A stretch of 64,000 nucleotides of DNA. It comes from Larus michahellis (taxonomy: Eukaryota > Chordata > Aves > Charadriiformes > Laridae). Of this stretch, positions 48,401-59,335 are shown piece after piece. The stretch covers positions 73,260,080-73,324,079 of the forward strand of contig NC_133897.1 in the NCBI RefSeq assembly GCF_964199755.1, read 5' to 3'. A program made the translations under genes and the position numbers. Position 1 is the first letter of the stretch. Every line of letters starts with the position of its first letter. The notes beneath the pieces were generated by a model. That model saw nothing but the letters and a program-made list of their open reading frames with translations, ran no database searches and had not been told where the DNA came from.

Positions 48401-51400
48401 ACCATATATATGTTAACTCTTCCAAGCCTCATTTGCCTAACAGCATGGAAACTGCCAGCATTTTAAGAACTGCTATCAGATAACTTGAAATGACATTAGA
48501 CAGACCATACACAGCAAACAGGCTCTGGTGAGTGTAGTCTTGAACCCGATCCTGAGGTGCAGCGTGGTTATGCTACGCATAGACTTCAAGACAGCTAGAC
48601 GTGCCCTGAGTCCATAAACTCCTATGGAAAGACAAGCTAAGCAGCATATTGCAAAGATAGCGCTCTGAGAAATTTCACGTGACGAGAACTGATCTGACAT
48701 TTTAATTTATGCCCTTGCCAGTACAGCGGGTTGGTTTTCCCTGCTTCTATCTTCTCGTACTTTGCTGTCAATTCTCGATTAGCAAGATGAGAAAACTGTT
48801 GCATAATACCTGGATTTCACTTTTAGGACTGTTTTCCTGATGCTTCCAGAGTCATGGCAGTGCAGAGGAACCCCAAGCCAGAACACCCTGTGCTACACGC
48901 TAATGCAAAACAGTCACGGAGAGAGACAGGCGGTATGGATCTGAAACGCAGAGATACTCTGAAATCTGGAAAACACTTATGCACTTACTGAACTCATTAT
49001 AAGGAACTTCATTATTTTCAAGGGGCCTTCTCACATTTTTAAGAAGACGCCTATTAGGATGACAGCACAGACAAAACTACTGTAACTTACACAGGATGCT
49101 TTTACAGAACAGAGAAGAGAGCAAACCCCTGAGAACAAACCTGTACTACCACCGCACAACCATGCATCCTTTCGCAAAGATTTCCTCCCCTTAAATAAGA
49201 TTATGAAAATATTTTCCCCCTGCATATAATATCATCTTTAAACAATTCCTCTTACTTGCTAGTATTTCACATGAGCTTCTAATCTGGTTGCATTTAGCTT
49301 CACTAGTTTTCCCAAGCTAACTGTCCCCCACACCCATTTTAATAAAACCCAATTAACACGCTTGAGAGTCAAACATGAACAAAGATCTCCCATTCCCTCC
49401 AAAGTACGGCATTCATGAAGATATCATGAATAAGTAAACATTCTCTAGTGTTCTGTTTCTTTTGTCTAGCTTATTGGTGTTGAGAAACCTTCTTCTTCAT
49501 TTATTTATGTTGGTATTTTATTTCCTTACTGAGTTTCAAAGATGAAGAGAGAAAAATAAATACCCAGGAAAGAGCTGATAGGCTGAAATGGCCAAAGTTT
49601 TTCCCAGGGAGGTTTAAAACAATTATGCTTTAATGCAAAGGTTTTGTTGTCTCATTATTTCATACACCTATTTAATACACCTGTTTTCAATAGGCAATAT
49701 ACGACAGTCTGTATATGACAGCAGCTAGCAAACCAGTATAGCAAAATCCTGTTTATCCACGTGCAGGAATCCAGTTTCTTCTCATAATTCTGACTTCATG
49801 ATATTTCATTCTAGGCCCCTAAATTCCTATTGTGCTTTGAAGTGAGGCAATCCTGCCTAGTCCAGGCTTATTCAAATGGCAGAATATGTACAGATCCGAC
49901 AGGAAGTCAGCTCTGCACAGACCTCACCAAGGTCCCAGACACACTCCTGCAGTAGATCCAGTATTTCTTACCTTTTTCCAAATCCCCTAGGGAGACAGTG
50001 CACTGCAACATACTTGCAGTTCCCAGTGGGAAGGCAAGGTGCAAGATCCGGTGAGCAAGTGGAGTGATTCTTGCTTACCTGACCTTGCTAACCCCCTTAG
50101 CAGATCTTTGTCAAATCATCAAATCTCAGAAAAATTATCGCTCAGACTCTAACTTTAAAAAGTGATGAACTGGTAAACCTCAGTGAAAATTAACAGACCT
50201 TGACAAATGCTAATTGCGCAGGCAGGATGCTTATCTTAGGACTGAAGACGTAGTCTAGATTTTGTCTCTTAGAAAATCCAAGCACTGTACCTGAGCCTCA
50301 TATGCAATTAATATGAAAAGTTATTTGCTTCGTGTTGACAGGGTCCATTTTTCAAAGCCATGAGAATTCTTTGGTAGAATTAAATCTGATTTGATCCTTG
50401 TACATGGCTAACCACGGGGCAATGTGCTATCTTTTCGACAGCACTGACTGTTAACATACTCACAGCTGTAGTGTCTTAGCAAAGGGCCTTTCCAGAGGTG
50501 GAAATGGAGGCATTAGAGCATGACACGTTTTCTGTGCCCTGCTTCATAACCTCACACCTCGGATGAACTGTGAAATTTAAGACTAAGGGACAAACATCAC
50601 AAACCAGCCAAACAGTACTATTTTTATTCTCATTACAAAGTCAGAAGGGTTTTTGTACTTCTTAAAGGCAAAAGTCATGCCTTTTCCAACAGAGGACAAT
50701 AAAGGCTATAAGAATGCTTAAAAACCTCACATTACCTTACTGGGTTGCAGCAATGAGTGCGTAGATGCTACATTGACGAAACTCCCACTGCTCGAGCAGT
50801 AACATGCTCATATTTCCACTTATACTGCAAAACAAACAAAAAAAACCCCATAACTTGCTGCATTGGTTTGAAGCTGTAGCCCTCAGGGCTAGGATCTCAC
50901 AGGCTAAACAGAATTTTTGACAGAACTTGACTTTTAAATTTGTAGCGTAAATATAGAAAGCAATGGTGATTCAGTGCAGGCAGAGCTCCTCCTTTCTGAG
51001 TCACTTCTGTTCGGATATCGCAGGAAGATGGGAGAGGTGCTGTATACCTGCAGGTGTCACCTTACCAAGAGAATGTACTACAGAGATCCCGACCTTTTGG
51101 GTGGTTGCGAAGGAAGCCTCCGTGATCTTCCTCAGCTAGAAGTTTGTTTCACTTTAGTGTTCAGGCCAAACTCTAACGTAACTCATTCTACCTACCAAAA
51201 AAAAAAAATAAATCCCAGCCAGAAAAAAATATCTGTGAACCAGAAAAGATAATCTGCTCTGACAGTCCTTGAAGAAGAGGAATGCTGTGTCATAGTGGAG
51301 AGATAACTGCCCCACAGCAGCAGGTGGTGAGGCTCCCTGCAGGCTAGTAAATCTCTCCAAGATCCTTCTGGAATAAGGCACCAAACTACCATCACATGTT

Positions 51401-53941
51401 GCTACTTCTTTTAACGAATCCTGTCTAATCCAAAAAGTGGAACCACCTAAGAGCTATTGTTGTCTTGGAGCTATTTTTAGTTGAAGAAACCAAGACTGCA
51501 AAGTAAACTGGATATCAAGAAGCTCGGACTAAAAATACTTGACAGCAACATATGATATCTTTGGATCAGAAAACATGGTTGAACTAGTAAACAAGTTACA
51601 TACTCTTACAACACAACTCACCAGCACTTTATGGGTTAGACTGGCAACATACTGTCTATCCTGAGAGAGGACAGCATGTAAATGGGATGACCTCTGGCTA
51701 AAGCCCATCTTCCTTCCTAAACGCTCTCTTCCAGCCCTAGCAACGGAAGTCTCAAGCTCTTGTCTGAGCATCTGAGTGACCACATGAAGGACTCCTCCAC
51801 AGCCCCCAGCAACAGACACTGGGTGAAGAAGACAGAGCACAAATTTAATTCATCCACTCTTCCTCTACCTGCCTTTGCGCCCCAGACACCTTCAAGGGAA
51901 AGGAGAGGACATTTCTGTGGAGCAGTTCTCCCTCTCTTTCTCTGCTCACACTGGGATTTGCAGACATGTCCCTGGGTGAGGACTGAAGAACACTGAAACC
52001 TCCATTTTTCTCCAACATGGCTTAAGAACTGGAGGGGCTGACGTGTGTTTGAATGAGTTCTCTGCATTTCTATCCACCTACCCACATCTTTTTTCTTTTC
52101 TACTAACCTACTTCTACTAACAGATGTGCGCTGTTCTATGAGGCTAATGTCTAGCATACAGCTTGTCGACTGTCAGTTTAATCCCTTGTAATAATAACTG
52201 GCTAGGGTTTAATGGCTCTGTCTTTCACCAGCATCCCTGTATTTCTGTTTCTTTCTTTTTTCTGCTTGTATTGACTGAAGGCCAGATGCAACCTGATGTA
52301 GTTTGGTTTAGTTTCTTTGCTTTTAGCAGCGCTCCACCAATTTAGACTGGCTAAGAATTCTTTCTCAAAAATATTCCTTGTACTGGCACTTCTTGTTTTG
52401 CATACAAAATACAAGCAAGCAACGAGTTACGTGGTTGTATCAGTCCAGGCTACGTGTATGTGGCTCAACAGGCAGCTCTGAGCACTGGTTTTCCCATCAG
52501 GTATCACGATGGAGGCGGGTGTACAACACCTTGAAGATGCACAGGAGTGTGCTTAGCATAGAGTCATCCAGGTATTACACCGCACAAATCAACGTCAATG
52601 GTATTCTGCAGATTTGTTAGATGTCTCTTAGTTTCCTGTGACCAGGACAGGTAAGTAGGAGAGTCTGGTGCTTCACAGGCCAATTTCTAAACTTCGGCTA
52701 GTCTGCAAACCCACGTTTATTCCTTCCCCTGCACAGCTGCCTTGTGGTCGACATTAAGGATCATTGTTCTCCTGACTCTCAGTGTGTCACATGGCGGGTG
52801 TGGGAGCTTTGTGATTTTGCATGTTCAGCCTCTGGCTTCAGCCCTCCCTCCATTACGGCATCATAGGACAACTTCAGTCCATGCCAGGCACTAGCCTCAT
52901 TCTGCCTTCTGACCTGTTCTAGCACTGGGAAGCACTATTCAGTATAGCAGTCATGATTTGGTATTCATAAACCCTTTCCCTTGTTGTTGTTTTTTTTTCC
53001 TACCGCTCCTTTCCACGTGCTCCCCTACCAACATCATGTGCTCATTGTAACCTTTATGAATGCATTCAACCTTCTGGGTACGCTGACCATTCACCCCTGC
53101 TTCACCTGACATGCCCGTTACTTTCCTATATATAGGCAATATGTCATGCATCCACAGTTTCACAAGCTTTGAATTTTGTTTGCTGAATCGCCAAAATTTT
53201 ATGTCACCTCCTCTACTGCCCTTTACAGGGAAGAATATTCCTAACAGAAACTACCCTTGGTGGTCTACATTTGGTGATTTAATTGGAAATAAGGAGGTTA
53301 CAATAGCCAAAGATTATGCGGATTAAAGTTCAGACACCATAGCAAAAGGGACTTCGGAAAACAGTAAGATTAATAGGTTTCGGGAAAAAAGAATCATACG
53401 ATGAAATCTGTTATAATGGGGATACACTATCAGAAGAGAGGTGGTGGAAGCTTCCCCAGTTAGGAAATTTTTAGCAGAAATTGACAATTCAAAAACTAAT
53501 CATAGATAAGATTGTACATCAGCCAGAAGAGTGAGAAGACGATGAGGCTTATAAGTTTCTCACGCTGTGATCTGTTTAAGAACACGAGTGGGCTACCTAC
53601 TACTGTACTTTATGCTTCCCCAGACAAAGTCAAACTATTGCCCATGTAAATACACTCAGCAGAGCAGAGGTTAGACATTCTGTTCCTCTCTGTAATGGGA
53701 TGTGGTTGGTGGAAGCGCACAGATTAGCAGACAAAGCCATGCCTAATGTTATTAGCCGAATGCTTTCACAGAGCTATGGCATTATGGAACTTCAGCAGAA
53801 ATGTAAGTCTCACTGACCAAACTGATGGTCTTACTGGGTTAACAGAAAAATAATTGCTTTTCTTTTCAGCCCTGCCTAAAAGATCATGGAGTTTCAGGCC
53901 CTAGGCATTCTAGTAACAGCATTAGCAAATAAAATGCATCC
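39481..53941. other. Intergenic, no gene recognised
   Basis: About 14.5 kb of AT-rich sequence upstream of RBM24. No exon with consistent splice sites and no LINE or LTR recognised. Contents seen: T runs at 42655-42667 and 47768-47780, an A run near 51199-51209, a 9-bp inverted repeat at 41458-41481, a MEF2-type site at 51471-51480, and an unusually long minus-strand open frame (41098-41622, 174 codons) that matches nothing I know. Distal RBM24 enhancers may lie here, but the sequence alone does not show them. Confidence 0.5.
51471..51480 (+). promoter_or_regulatory. MEF2-type site (CTATTTTTAG)
   Basis: Perfect match to the MEF2 consensus CTAWWWWTAG, about 7 kb upstream of the RBM24 start codon. 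MEF2 acts with myogenic bHLH factors in heart and skeletal muscle, where RBM24 is expressed. A 10-base match is expected by chance in tens of kilobases of AT-rich DNA (another lies at 10328), so this is only a candidate. Confidence 0.2.
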
Positions 53942-53942
53942 G

Positions 53943-53990
<48 letters not shown>

Positions 53991-53993
53991 AAT
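53942..53993 (+). repeat. (TATATG)n hexanucleotide microsatellite
   Basis: About eight TATATG units, degenerating into AT-rich sequence (aaatatataga) on the right side. A simple tandem repeat with no gene in it. Confidence 0.95.
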
Positions 53994-54579
53994 ATATAGA
54001 GAAATTCCAACTGCGTTTAATTGATGGTGTACTGAATGTTCTGAAGACCACTGTTATTTACTGAAATAAAGCACTAGCAAGAACGACGGGTATGCAATAT
54101 AATCAGGGGTCTTTGTTGTTTTCAGAAACCTAATGAATGAACACATAACATCCGCTGGTTTCCGACATGACAGGCATATGGTGCTCATAAATAAATAAAA
54201 AGCATGACATTACAGTTACGCTGATACCAGGGAGTGGTAACATTTGGTAAGCTGGGGAGTTGTCTATTCTATCTTACCTTGACAGCAAAACCACAAAATC
54301 TCTGAGTAAAAATAATTAATTGTAACTGATAGCTTTTGGGGCTTCCTCCCATTAAGTCATGTTACTAGGTTCCAAAAGAAACATTAGAACACTTTTTAAT
54401 GTATAGCTTCTGATGTACATTTTTAAAACCATTAAAATTACATGGAAGGTAATTGTCAGCTACAACAGCCCTCAGCAACAATATCTACATACCTGGGAGA
54501 GACTCGCAGCGTTACAAAAGAGTGCAGCAGGACCTACGGGCCTACATTCTACTTTGATTCAAAACTGAGATCCTGAAAA
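53994..54579. other. Intergenic, nothing recognised
   Basis: AT-rich sequence between the TATATG microsatellite and the TTAGG-like tract. Nothing recognised. Confidence 0.5.
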
Positions 54580-57080
54580 TGCCAAAATAGCCACCTAAGG
54601 GTGGCTAAACCGATACTTCTCTCAGGTTTTACAGTGGTCTACTGTTTGCGGTACGCACCAGAACATGGGTGACCCATGTTCAATTTCTAAATCTCTTTAC
54701 GGGTTTAGGAACCCCAGTTTCACATCTCTCCCAGGAATGCCCTACCTACACACCCCTCTTTCCACAAGTTCTCACTGCTTGCCTGAACTGTCACGCTTTC
54801 ACCAGTGGCATCACTACTGCAAAATTTGCAGGATATAGGAATAAATTTCTTTCTTCCACGCTTGCATTCCAAAGCCAGAACCAGATCCATAGCAGTAAGT
54901 CATCCTGCTGACCCACCCCAAAACACAAAACATATTATCTCAAGCAACTGGGATAATGACATTGGTGAAGTTGCCCACTGACCTCCGTGCAGCACAATAG
55001 TCCATGCCCTTAAACCTTCAAACCCATTAGTCCGACTGCAAACTTAGTCATACATCCAACACAGCCAGATAATCACCGTCCAACCAACAGCTAACTTTAG
55101 TCTCATCCTCAACTTGGAATTCATCCATCTTCATCAGTTTTCTGTGGTACCTACAGATTCCATAGATGAACCTTGCTCGTCAGGCTTCACTGTACTGACC
55201 CTTAGCCCTAGCACAAAGACCCAAGCCCTAATCAGGCCAGAACGTATCCAAAATAGGTGACGTGTGAAAGAACTACCCTCCTGGAGTGTTTGTGATCACC
55301 TCCTTTGGGTTAAGACTAGCCTAAAATTTGGAGCTAACACACAGTTTAGGAGAGAAGTATACAATATATTCCTAAACACTAACGTGTTCAAATGGGCTTT
55401 AATTCACTTCCATATGATAAAAGGTCACCCCTCTTTGGATAAACCTAGAGTTAATGTGACGATTAAGACTGAGAAACAGTTGAATTAGGAACAGAGCTAA
55501 GCTCTGAGAGAGAGAACTGGATGGAGAATTGTGTGGCCATCTTAATCCTCTAGGGAATATCGAACAAGGAGTACAGTACTAGTGAGACTGCACGGGTTAC
55601 TCACAGGACAGCAGCGTCACCTCTTTTAACTTAAAACTATGGTTAGGCTGAAGACTGGGATTAGGCTGTGAGAGAAATGAGATTACAGAATTGTGGTTCC
55701 ATGACCACGGGGTTTTGCAATGGCTGCGGTACCGACAGCAGTTATGGTTCAGTTTAAGGTTAGGAAAAGAAGGGCAAGGACTGACGATATTATACGTGAA
55801 TCCTGTAGGCACCATTGAAATAGCATGAGGTTTGGCACACAGAAAAATCTAATGGGCAACAATTTGGGCTGAAGATATATTTTCAGTTCTTGTAGGGTCT
55901 GTAGGCCTGTAGCATGAGGGTAGTGTTGTAGTGCAAGTTAGGTCTATTCCTTTGGGGGCTAACTTTCTTAGTTTAAGGCTACGTTTGGTTGGAATCAGGT
56001 TTGTGCCTTAGAAGAGAAAAGCCAGAAAAGGCTCGTTCATTACAGGAACCTGTAAATGCTGCAAAAATAGTAAGCAGATTAAGGACATTTGAGGGAAATA
56101 AATTGTGGGGTTTTTTATTAAGAAATGTATCCTGGACCTCAAGTTAATCATAGTATTGTGGTTGTGTTTGGATTTGTGACAGAAGGACTCAGCCTAGAGC
56201 AAGGGCTGCCTGATGAACCCTATCTAAATGCAAGAAGTTTGTCCTTTGTTGGGACATAAATGTGGAAAGTTAGGTTTTGTTTCCGAATCCTGGAAGACCT
56301 GCTGTTGCTGTTAGACCAAAAGGTTAGGTTTTGGGTTTGGGTCTGTCAAAGTCATGGATCTTCCACTTGGGCTGAAAGAGGCGAAATCCTAAATACATCT
56401 GCAATTAGTTCTGGCATAGCCAGTGTAATGACTGCAAAACTAGACTAATTCACCACTCCTGCAGATGCCGCAAGACGCGCAGGAGTACTGGGCACAGCAA
56501 GGGAAAGGAAATGTGATGGGATGGTCTACATTTGGTTTTAGGCGAAGTTCATCTTTCAGGTCCACAAGGGGCTGAGAATTTAAACGTACTCCTAAGCGGT
56601 TTGTATGCTGCAGTGCTCTGCTGAGCGCTGACACCTTTAGTTGGGCTAGGATTTAAGTTCAGGTAACTGGGCCAGAGTTTAAGGTTACGATTAGCCCTTG
56701 GAACAGAAGTGGATGGAGTGTCAGGTTTAACACAATGTTCCAGACCAGCATGAAAGCCATGCCAGGAGAAATTTTGGGGTAGAGTTAGCTGGCCTAACTG
56801 GATTCAGGCCAAGGTTAAGGGCTTCTCGTAGCTTGAGCTGAAAAGCAACATTTACATCTGGATCCTGCTAGGGTTGCTAGGCTTCAACCTGAGTTAGTCC
56901 CAACATATTAAACCAAATGATTTAATCTGGAGAGTCTGAAGGATCAAGTAGGGTTTAGTGACAGCATGACCTAACATCGTACAGGCCATTAGAACTAGGA
57001 CAACCGCTGCTGAAAAAATCAAATGGGGCCGAGATAAGATACTGGGCAAGCAGGGCCTAAGTTTAGGGCTTAGTGTTGTC
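54580..57080. repeat. Degenerate TTAGG/CCTAA-like low-complexity tract
   Basis: Across 55480-57080 the + strand is full of short GGTTAG, TTTAGG, TTAAGG and CTAGGG-type words (for example near 55637, 55660, 55757, 56270, 56322, 56650, 56675, 56811, 56867, 56946, 57055). Across roughly 54590-55470 the complementary words prevail (CCTAAG, CCCTAC, CTTAGCCCTAG near 55200, CCCTAATC near 55230, CCTAAA). No exact period or unit survives. It may be the remains of an old minisatellite or interstitial telomere-like array with inverted halves. I made no statistical test. Confidence 0.3.
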
Positions 57081-57699
57081 ATTATGATTAACCGTTGGTA
57101 CTGGAGGGGCTGAAGAGCTTTGTGAAAGTCCCTCCTGCAATTGATGTATTGCTCTTTTTTCTAAGGGAGAAAGGGACTTCACAGGAAAAAGTCTAACAGA
57201 CGGGGGAAGTAGGAGAAAGAGGAAAAAGGGACACCAGTACTTATCAAGACTTTGGGACCACAAGGGAATGGTTTAGAAGTCTATACACATGTGCACATCT
57301 GTTTTCCCCAATCTTTAACCTTCCTGCCATCCATCCTGTCTCCTTGTGAGTCTCCCTTCCCCCCAACTCCCACAGTCCTCTGCCTCTCCGTGTCACACAG
57401 ACGTTCTTTTCTTTTTGTTCCTCTGCGTCCTTCCCAGTCCCAGCACAGGGCAGAGGCAGCAAGAGAAGAGAAAGAAAAAGGGAAGCAGCTTTACCAGTTT
57501 TTTTCTTTCATCCTGTGTCCAAACCAAAAACAAGAACCACAACCACCACCACCACCACCACCACCACCACCACCACCACCACCAATAATAATGGAAGTGC
57601 TGCGGCACCATAGCATTGGGGAGAGAGGTAAGCGAGGGTGGCAGTGGTTTCACCACAAGCCTTTGGGGAGGGATGGAAACATTTGAGGACCGCCAGCAC
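57081..57699. other. RBM24 upstream flank
   Basis: Pyrimidine-rich sequence leading into the CpG island. It contains the CCA microsatellite at 57543-57584. No exon supported. Confidence 0.5.
57543..57584 (+). repeat. (CCA)n trinucleotide microsatellite
   Basis: Fourteen uninterrupted CCA units about 0.85 kb before the RBM24 ATG, followed by a few ATA units. Poly-His and poly-Trp/Val open frames through it are artefacts of the repeat. It is likely length-variable between individuals. Confidence 0.97.
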
Positions 57700-57885
57700 C
57701 CAGTGAGCCGGCTGTGCCTGTGGGCTCTCCGGCCGGCCAGGCAGCGGTGACCCCGCCGAGACCCTGCCTCCCGGCACTTCCATTTGCACAAGCCCGGGCG
57801 AACCCTCCCCGGAGGGCACCCAGCCTGAGGCGGCCCCTTTGCCTGGCAGCTCCGAGGGCAGGCTTCCGACGCACGGGGGGGCATC

Positions 57886-57904
57886 CAGCTGTTGCCAACA
57901 GCTG
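57886..57904 (+). promoter_or_regulatory. Palindromic paired E-box upstream of RBM24
   Basis: CAGCTGTTG, one C, CAACAGCTG: a perfect 9-bp inverted repeat holding two CAGCTG E-boxes, 523-541 bases before the ATG. CAGCTG is the preferred core of myogenic bHLH factors (MyoD, myogenin), and the Xenopus RBM24 gene (Seb4) has been described as a direct MyoD target, so a muscle-specific element is likely. Inferred, not proven. Confidence 0.55.
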
Positions 57905-58244
57905 TGTGTCAGCCCCGGCTGGGCCGCGGCCGAGCGCGGGGTCCGCCCCGCCGCCGTCCCCGCCCCTGCGAGGAGGGGGAGGAGGAGGAACCGAGAGTGC
58001 CCGACCCGGTGGCTTTTAGGGGGGGGGAGGCCACTCAGTTGTTAGCGCCCGGGCCCTGCGCTCCTCTTCCAGCTGCCGCTTCTGCTCGTTTCCAGCGCTA
58101 CGGCCGCCAGGCTGGCTGCTGCCCGGCCTCCCCTCCTCCTTTTGCCGGTACCTACCTCAAAACCTCCGGAGGCTGCGGGGCTCCGCTCTTGAAAGGAGGA
58201 GGAAGCTGGGTTTGGCAAAGGCGAAGGGGAATTGCCTTGTAACT

Positions 58245-58287
58245 GGGTGGCGGGGGGGTGGGGGGGGGTGGCAAGCGGGGAGGGGGG
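58245..58287 (+). other. G-quadruplex-prone run in RBM24 5' region
   Basis: Sense-strand run of many G tracts (GGG, GGGGGGG, GGGGGGGGG, GGGG, GGGGGG) with short loops, 140-180 bases before the ATG, probably in the 5' UTR or core promoter. It could form a DNA or RNA quadruplex. Confidence 0.55.
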
Positions 58288-58426
58288 CAGAGAGGAGAGG
58301 AAACCAAAATTAAAAAAAAAGAACAAGGGCTGAGTCTGGAAGCGGGTCTCGCCGCCCAGGACCCGCACGCCCCGGCGGCCACGCGTGGGTGCAGAGCGCG
58401 GCGCGTCGCGCAGGGCCGGGCGGAAG

Positions 58427-58594
58427 ATGCACACGACGCAGAAGGACACCACTTACACCAAGATCTTTGTCGGGGGCTTGCCCTACCACACCACCGACTC
58501 CAGCCTGCGCAAGTACTTCGAGGTCTTCGGGGACATCGAGGAGGCGGTGGTCATCACCGACCGGCAGACGGGCAAGTCCCGGGGATACGGCTTT
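58427..58594 (+). CDS. RBM24: RBM24 exon 1 (RRM, first part)
   Basis: First coding exon of RNA-binding motif protein 24, a single-RRM protein that binds GU-rich RNA and controls muscle and heart alternative splicing and the stability or translation of target mRNAs. It encodes 56 residues starting [23 protein letters not shown]2 is IFVGGL (13-18) and most of RNP1 is KSRGYGF (50-56), completed by V57 in exon 2. The ATG at 58427 is the first in-frame ATG after a TGA at 58331, and the protein starts with the same MHTTQKD as its vertebrate orthologues. The exon ends in phase 0 at a consensus GTAAGT donor (58595). The close paralogue RBM38 shares most of this exon; exons 2-3 decide for RBM24. Likely regulators: CpG-island promoter and the paired E-box at 57886. 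Confidence 0.97.
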
Positions 58595-59211
58595 GTAAGT
58601 GCCGGGGCGGGGGACCGGGGGGGAACGGGGAGGGGGCAGGTGGTCGGGCCGCATGGGCATGGCGGAGAAACTTCTGCGGGGGTCGCCGAAAGAAGGAGCC
58701 GTGCCTGGGTCGGGGGGGGGGAGCACGGGAGAGCGGTTGGCTTTTTTTGCTTTTTCTCCTTTTTTTTTAATTTTTTTTTCCCCTCTCCCTGCTGGGGAGT
58801 TTGGAGAGAGGCGCGGGGGGGTGGTGGTGGAGAGGGGAGGAGGGGAAGGAATTACTGAAAAAGGAGATGGGGGGGGGGGCGGGGGGCGGAATTGCCTAAT
58901 TTCTCGCAGCGCCTGCACCGCGCCTGTTGCTCCCTGATACGGCCGCGCCGGGGGTTTATCTGCCGCCGGCCGAGCTCGGTCCGCGCCCTCCGCCCTGCGC
59001 CGGACCCGGCTCCCTTCTCCCGGCTCCCTTCTCCCGGCGCGGCCGTCGGGGACACGCTCCGCTCCGGTCCCCCGCCGCCCTGGATGGCCCCCAGCGCCGC
59101 CCTTGGTTGGGGGGGTGGGAGGAACAAGCCGGGTGTGTGTCGTGGTGGGGGAGAGAGAGGCTTTTCCTTCCCCGCGGGAAGGGATCTGATGCGCAGCATC
59201 GCCCCGTTAAG
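58595..59211 (+). other. RBM24 intron 1
   Basis: A 617-base, G-rich intron with a GTAAGT donor. G tracts of 4-7 bases with 1-3-base loops at 58604-58637 make a strong quadruplex candidate starting nine bases after the splice site. The acceptor (CCCCGTTAAG, 59202-59211) has a poor pyrimidine tract. The open frames inside are compositional. Confidence 0.85.
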
Positions 59212-59335
59212 GTCACCATGGCTGACAGAGCTGCTGCTGAAAGGGCTTGTAAAGACCCCAACCCCATCATCGATGGCAGGAAAGCCAACGTGAACCTGGC
59301 GTACCTGGGTGCCAAGCCGCGGATAATGCAACCAG
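59212..59335 (+). CDS. RBM24: RBM24 exon 2 (RRM, second part)
   Basis: A 124-base exon entering in phase 0 and leaving in phase 1, residues 57-97 plus the first base of Gly98. It starts [15 protein letters not shown], which completes RNP1 and adds the second RRM helix, and continues [18 protein letters not shown] to the end of the RRM fold. The last residues, RIMQPG, are of the RBM24 type (RBM38 has SLQTG there, from memory). The donor is GTGAGG at 59336. No lesion seen; similarity to vertebrate orthologues appears close to complete. Confidence 0.97.

Larger units (their letters stand above)
57700..59220 (+). promoter_or_regulatory. CpG island over RBM24 promoter and first exons
   Basis: GC-rich, CpG-dense sequence from about 57.7 kb through exon 1, intron 1 and the start of exon 2, in sharp contrast to AT-rich flanks. 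It marks the RBM24 promoter. There is no obvious TATA box, so a dispersed CpG-type start is likely. The transcription start cannot be placed from sequence alone; the 5' UTR probably lies between about 58.0 and 58.43 kb. Long open frames on both strands here come from the low stop-codon frequency in GC-rich DNA. Confidence 0.8.

Noticed and set aside
57252..57898. Poly-His, poly-Pro, poly-Val and poly-Trp open frames near the CCA repeat
   Set aside because: Different frames of a CCA/TGG microsatellite; no gene structure.
58385..58426. Possible 14-codon N-terminal extension of RBM24 from an upstream start
   Set aside because: The upstream codon at 58385 is GTG, not ATG, and no in-frame ATG exists between the TGA at 58331 and the ATG at 58427.
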